Below are positions 59,640-64,000 of a stretch of DNA of 64,000 bases, one piece after another. The notes beneath the pieces are model-generated. The model was not told the DNA's origin, searched no databases, and was given only the letters and a program-made list of their open reading frames with translations. Position numbers and translations under genes: made by a program. The DNA is from Charina bottae (taxonomy: Eukaryota; Chordata; Lepidosauria; Squamata; Charinaidae), in contig JALMGJ010000016.1 of the NCBI GenBank assembly GCA_023362775.1, positions 3,456,001-3,520,000 of the forward strand, read 5' to 3'. Every line of letters starts with the position of its first letter. Positions within the stretch are counted from its first letter, which is position 1.

Positions 59640-60760
59640 TTAAAACTCAATCCTAGTAAGACTGAGCAGCTGTAAGTTATTGGATCATCCTGACTTTGGT
59701 GACTTTCTACCTTTGAACGTCCCCATTCAGGGCTGCTGTTCAATCTGGAGGTGTTCCTGGATTCTAAGCTCCTGTCTGAAGAACAAGTGGCAGCTGTGAT
59801 TAGTAAGGACTTTGCACAGATCCATCTTGGGTGTCTGTTGGCCCATTTCCTGGACCAGGAGGCCTTCCTTACAGTTACTCATGTGATGCTTACTTTACAG
59901 ATAGACTATTGCAATGTGATCTACAGGGATCTGCCCTTGAAGACAAACTTGCAGCTGATCTGGAATTATGCCCATGTAACACCTCTGCTTCATGAGTTGC
60001 ACCGTTAGTCAGCAGGCTTCTGGGTATAATTCAAATTCTGGGTATAATTATAATAATTGTACCCAGGTATAATTATAATTATAATTCTGTGTATAATTGC
60101 TGGTCATCACCTATAAAGCACTACATGGCATAGGACCTATGGTTTCTGCCCATCCTGTATGATCAGAGGAGATTGACATGCTCTGATCCCATCACTAAGG
60201 GGCATCATCTAGAGCAGGGTTTCCCAAACTGTGAGGTGTTGTCTCCCCAAACCTAGGGGAGGTACAGATAGTGTCCAGGGGAGGTGTGAAGAACCTTTTA
60301 GTTACATTATTACGATAAATCTGCCTTTCCCAAAGTTTCATTGTATTGTTTTCTTTGTTTATTTTGGTGTTTGGATTTTTAGGGGAGTACATTTAAGAAT
60401 GTACATTAAGATTACACTAAAGGGAGATGTGATGGCAAAAAGTTTAGGAACCCCTGATCTAGAGGAACACAGCAAGCATGCTTTCTCCTACCATGCCTCA
60501 GAAATTAGAGTGGCCCTTACCCTGCCTGCCTTTAAGCAAGACTTGAAAACCTAGCTCTTCTATCAGGTCTCGGGCTAGGTGGTTATTGGTCCCGTTAAGC
60601 TGGTCTTAGAAGGGAAATACGGTTTTATTGTCTCCCTGTGGGAAACTATCATCTTTTTTGATACTGTGATATGTCTCCCTTTTTAATCTGAAAGCCTCCC
60701 AGAGTCGTTTTTGGAGTTAGGTAGCCCTAGAAATGAGTTTTATCAATAAATAAAGAAGGA
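59640..60760 (+). mobile_element. L2 LINE 3' part, interrupted by a hAT element
   Basis: The stretch 59751-60008 encodes the L2 blocks FLDSKLLSEEQVAAVI, DYCNVIYRDLPL and HVTPLLHELHR. After the hAT insertion (60215-60456) the L2 continues with an LPAFKQDLKT segment near 60530 and the terminus GCCTCCCAGAGTCG...TCAATAAATAAA near 60690-60755. Several frameshifts and a small AT-rich repeat (GGGTATAATT, 60020-60100) show it is old. Confidence 0.8.
60215..60456. mobile_element. Non-autonomous hAT element, family 4, nested in L2, with 8-bp TSD
   Basis: Termini CAGGGTTTCCCAAACT and AGTTTAGGAACCCCTG are inverted. The flanks ATCTAGAG (60207-60214 and 60457-60464) are identical. 242 bp, no transposase. 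It is younger than the L2 that it splits. Confidence 0.93.
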
Positions 60761-61934
60761 ATAAAGAAAGAAGGAATAGATAAAGAAGGAATAAAAGGCA
60801 ATGAATGAAGCAGTGATGTGGTGGAAGCAAGGATAGAAAGTTATGGAGCATTAGAGTGAATGATGTTGATATAACACCATTTGCTTTTTCTTACCTTTAC
60901 CTTAATTTCTTTGGCTTACTGTCTCTTACTCTTTCTCTGTACTCAGGTAATATTTTCTTATTTTTACTCTGAAAGGAAATACTGTAATGAATATGTATGC
61001 ATCTTTAAAAGGTAAAGAATTCAGAGTTCCAGGAACAAATCAGGGGAAAAAAATAAAAATGCTTGCATTTGCTATTTTGTTCATCACAAATTGGCGATTG
61101 CAGCTTCAACACAGACACTGTTCTAAGTTAAGAAGAATTTTGAGAACATGTGAAATTCATCTTTGGAAACCCATATTTTAGATTTATAAAGTCTGAAACC
61201 CTCCTGAGATCTGGGCTATTTCAAAATGAGGGAGGATTGCTCCGATTCCAATTCACCTTTACTTGAGGGCAAAACAGTCACCCTTCCGCTTCAGCTGAAT
61301 GATCCAAACACCAACCTTGAGTCATATTTATGTCTTCAAGAAGCACCGCATTGCTAGGAACCCTGTTTTATATTTGAACTGTTTTATCTTTGAACACATT
61401 ATGCAGAAACAAACATTATGCTTGGCACAAGCCATGTACCCAGGCATGTACCCAATCAATTCATTCTCTCCTGCATGTTTGCCTGTGTGATCAATGTCCT
61501 TTTAATACCTCATTTTCATATTTACTGTTTACCCTTTTAGATAAAAATAGTAACTACATTTTCTTTTCAAATGTGTGAAGAAGACCAGATAAATCCAAAA
61601 CATATCAGCCTGAGAGATGTTCATGCAGAGAGCTGAGAGTACATCAACACAATTTGCTATGAATAGAAGCACCAACTATTCAATAGCTGCTTTTGAATAC
61701 AATTCATAGATGCTTTCTCTCACTAGCTGCCTATTATTTATCAAATGTAAAGGCCTCAAGAATGGATGTCTTTCTTTCCTTTCTTTCTTTTTTCTTGGTA
61801 TGTTCCTCTTTAGAACACACACAAGCAGTTGGTATTTCTTTGTGTTTTAAACGAGAAAGAAAAAGGTGCTCAGATTCAAATAGAAATTTTAAAAATGGCT
61901 CTTACATTTACCCGAAGTGGTATCTCTTCCCACT
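60761..61934. other. No recognised feature
   Basis: AT-rich; nothing supported. Confidence 0.5.
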
Positions 61935-61970
<36 letters not shown>

Positions 61971-62018
61971 ATAGTAATAGTAATAGTAATAGTAATAGTA
62001 ATAGTAATAGTAATAATA
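61935..62018. repeat. Compound (TAG)n-(TAATAG)n microsatellite
   Basis: About 12 TAG units pass into about seven TAATAG units. Confidence 0.95.
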
Positions 62019-62129
62019 GGCATGCCATTCTGCCAACCCCCTTGCAAGCTCTGAAGCTGGTGAGAAGCATGGTGAACTGAGAACGGTGAAAATTTGTCTC
62101 AGTCACCAGTGATGTCTATTAGTTTCCTT

Positions 62130-62420
62130 GAAAGGTCCTCTGTGCAAGCACCGAGTCATTACTTACCCTTTGGAGGGATGCCGTTTTCGCTGATGTTTTC
62201 TAGGCAGACTTATAGCGGGGTGGTTTGCCATTCCCTTCCCCAGTCGTGATTACCTTTCCCCCAGCAAGCTGGGTACTCATTTTTCCAACCTCGGAAGGAT
62301 GGAAGGCTGAGTCGACCATAGCCAGCTATCTGAGAACCAACTTCCACTGGGATCGAGCTCAGGTCGTGGGGAGAGTTTCGTCTGCATTACTGCTGCCTAC
62401 ATCTCTGCACCACATGAGGC
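62130..62420 (-). mobile_element. tRNA-derived SINE (type D) with perfect 12-bp TSD
   Basis: On the minus strand the head starts GCCTCATGTGGTGCAGAGAT, with a B-box-like GAGCTCGATCCCAG near 62355. The body has CAGCCTTCCATCCTTCCGAG and GTACCCAGCTTGCTGG, and the 3' part ends in AATGACTCGGTGCTTGCAC and GGACCTTT. The flanks ATTAGTTTCCTT (62118-62129 and 62421-62432) are identical. Confidence 0.88.
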
Positions 62421-62889
62421 ATTAGTTTCCTTACTGCTGCTAAAAGCATTTGCCCCTTCAAAATTCTTCCCATTTGTTTCCAACTCAGCAAGAAGTGTCT
62501 TCCTTCTTCAGCTTTCATTTTGAATGGTTTTTTCTGTTGCCACCTCAGAATAAGAAAGGAAATAAGAAGTTGTTTTTTTCTTTTTTCTTTTTTCTTTTTT
62601 CTTTTTTTTTCCTATTATTGTTTTTGTTTTTCTTTTCGTTTTTCGTACTCAGAATGAAATAATCAGGATAGACAAGGAGAAAAAAGTGAGAAAAGGAAAA
62701 GCATGATTTCACACACATGCACTAAGACAAAAAACAACAACAAATTAAAGATTTGTGTTGGTTTGTTTCAGTTTTAATACTTATGACATAAGAAGCAGAA
62801 GGGGAAACTTCAGATGGGGCCAATTTTGGCCTCTTTGTTCTCAAGCTTTCAGGTGCAATAAAGAGTTCAGCCCTGCTCTCTACATTCAT
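62421..62889. other. Pyrimidine tract (62570-62655) and unassigned sequence
   Basis: TTTTTTC-type units occur at 62570-62610. Nothing else is supported. Confidence 0.5.
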
Positions 62890-63433
62890 TCATTTATTTA
62901 TTTATTTATCTTATTTATTTATCTTATTTATCTTATTTATTTATTTATCTTATTTATACCCCGCCTATGCCTTCCCTAATGGAGGGCTCTAGGCGGCTTA
63001 CATTCACGTAATTTCATATATTATACAATCATATAATCATATCTTACACAATGTTAACCGCGCGATGGGAAGGAGGTGAAGGAACCGACTCTTCAGCTGC
63101 AGGCATCGGACTATATGTCCCAGGATGCCTCACTCCGCGCCGGCTGCTGACATCCAGGAAGTTGTTGCTCCGGATCTGTCATCCTCCACCGCCATTGTCG
63201 GGATTCCCCAGGTCTTCTTGGTTTCGAGGACGACCCTCCACCGGACGCCAGCAAATTGACCCACGTGAGTGGTACCCAATTTATCTACTCACATTCTGCT
63301 TTCGAACTGTTGGGTGGACAGAAGCCAGGGTGAATGGCGAGAGCTCACCTCGCCACGCGGTTTCGAACTGCCAACCTTGTGGTTGGCAGTCTAATGGCTC
63401 AGCGGTTTAACCCGCTGAGCCACTGCGCCCCTT
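62890..63433 (-). mobile_element. Composite SINE: tRNA-type head, long middle, L2-type tail
   Basis: The minus strand starts near 63433 with GGGGCGCAGTGGCTCAGCGG, has a B-box-like AGTTCGAAACCG near 63360, and a middle of about 250 bp. It ends in the L2-like GCCGCCTAGAGCCCTCC and GGCGGGGTATAAAT near 62960-63000. TTTA/TTATC repeats at 62890-62958 are its expanded tail. Same plan as 43287-43770, with a longer middle. Confidence 0.75.
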
Positions 63434-63811
63434 ACATATCACTTTTGCTTTTCTATATAAAAAAACAAAAATTGGCAACAATTCAGTTCCTGTTATTTAG
63501 ATTGTATAATTATGTTCATGTAATAATTCTAGATTTAGCTATTGAGGCTGAAATGCAAATATATTAATAATAACATAACATTTATGCTATTTTTTCAAAT
63601 GTTTACAGTGTTTCACGCAATTAGCTCAGTGTTTCCCATACTATGAATGTTGATCAGATAGCTCAGTATTGTTATTATTACCTGTCTTACAAACTCTGGG
63701 TTGGGGTAGAAAATATTTAAAACCTCCCTGCAGATCCCTTCTTCCAAGGGTTTCCAGTAAAATATAAAATTATGCTAGGTTTCTCCCAGTCAAGCTGAAC
63801 CTGTTAACACC
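63434..63811. other. No recognised feature
   Basis: AT-rich; CAGTGTTTCCCATACT near 63627 resembles a hAT end but has no partner. Confidence 0.45.
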
Positions 63812-63819
63812 TCCTAGTC

Positions 63820-64000
63820 CAGAGCTTTCCAAACTGTGTGTCGCAACACAAAAGTGTGTCGCCACACACAGTCTGGTGTGTCGCCACACAACCCGTAAGC
63901 GCTGATCATCATCAGCACTTCTGGGTTTTCCCGCGGTGACACACCAACGGCGGCACGCAAAAACCTGAAAGCGGCAGCAGCACTTCCGGATTTTTGCGCG
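63820..64000 (-). mobile_element. Non-autonomous hAT element, family 1 copy D, cut by the window end
   Basis: Starts CAGAGCTTTCCAAACTGTG, the same terminus as the other family 1 copies, and runs through GTGTGTCGCCACACA and CCCGCGGTGACACACC blocks shared with copy B in inverse orientation. The predicted duplication is TCCTAGTC (63812-63819); the right end lies outside the window. Confidence 0.85.

Noticed and set aside
63620..63650. CAGTGTTTCCCATACT as a hAT left end
   Set aside because: No matching right end or 8-bp duplication found nearby.

Overview
This window looks like intergenic (or deep intronic) DNA from a vertebrate, most probably a squamate reptile. The background is AT-rich, there is no operon-like coding, and I recognise no host protein-coding exon, rRNA, tRNA or CRISPR array. 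What can be supported is a dense layer of transposable elements and the microsatellites that grow from them. The squamate assignment rests on three things: Bov-B/RTE LINE 3' ends next to tRNA-headed SINEs that end in the same Bov-B-like sequence (the Sauria-SINE design), active-looking L2-type LINEs, and a Vingi/Ingi-like LINE. This is an inference from repeat content; no host gene confirms it.

Layout. 0-9 kb: a TA-flanked MITE, a tRNA-type SINE with target-site duplication (TSD), a Bov-B 3' end, a hAT MITE with a perfect 8-bp TSD, an L2 3' end, and a GC-rich 0.9-kb candidate LTR with a long open frame and 72-bp tandem repeats. 9-17 kb: microsatellites, L2 fragments in both orientations, a second hAT type, and a Sauria-like SINE. 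17-28 kb: two young copies of one Vingi-like LINE in inverted orientation about 6.9 kb apart, each with its own TSD, with a palindromic hAT, L1 endonuclease remains and another hAT copy between them. 28-36 kb: RTE 3' ends, one split by a hAT insertion, SINEs, and an unassigned GC-richer block. 36-43 kb: quiet, then an L2 with an uninterrupted C-terminal reverse transcriptase frame and an expanded 7-bp tail repeat. 43-50 kb: composite SINEs, a candidate solo LTR, and two small insertions built from perfect inverted arms plus a short tail. 50-64 kb: Bov-B, L2 and L1 remains, a nested hAT, more SINEs, and a hAT copy cut by the window end.

How the parts relate. Bov-B/RTE, L2 and Vingi LINEs supply the copying enzymes. 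At least two SINE designs appear to borrow their 3' ends, one Bov-B-like and one L2-like. Non-autonomous hAT elements insert into these LINEs and date them relative to each other. Most long microsatellites sit directly on a LINE or SINE 3' end.

The most interesting signal is at 49.6 kb. A 215-bp insertion with a perfect 12-bp TSD consists of two perfect 85-bp inverted arms around a 12-bp centre plus a 33-bp tail, and its minus strand carries a hammerhead-ribozyme-like core. A second insertion at 45.9 kb has the same architecture with different arms. I read both as terminal remnants of Penelope-like elements. All element names come from recognising sequence by eye; no database search was run.
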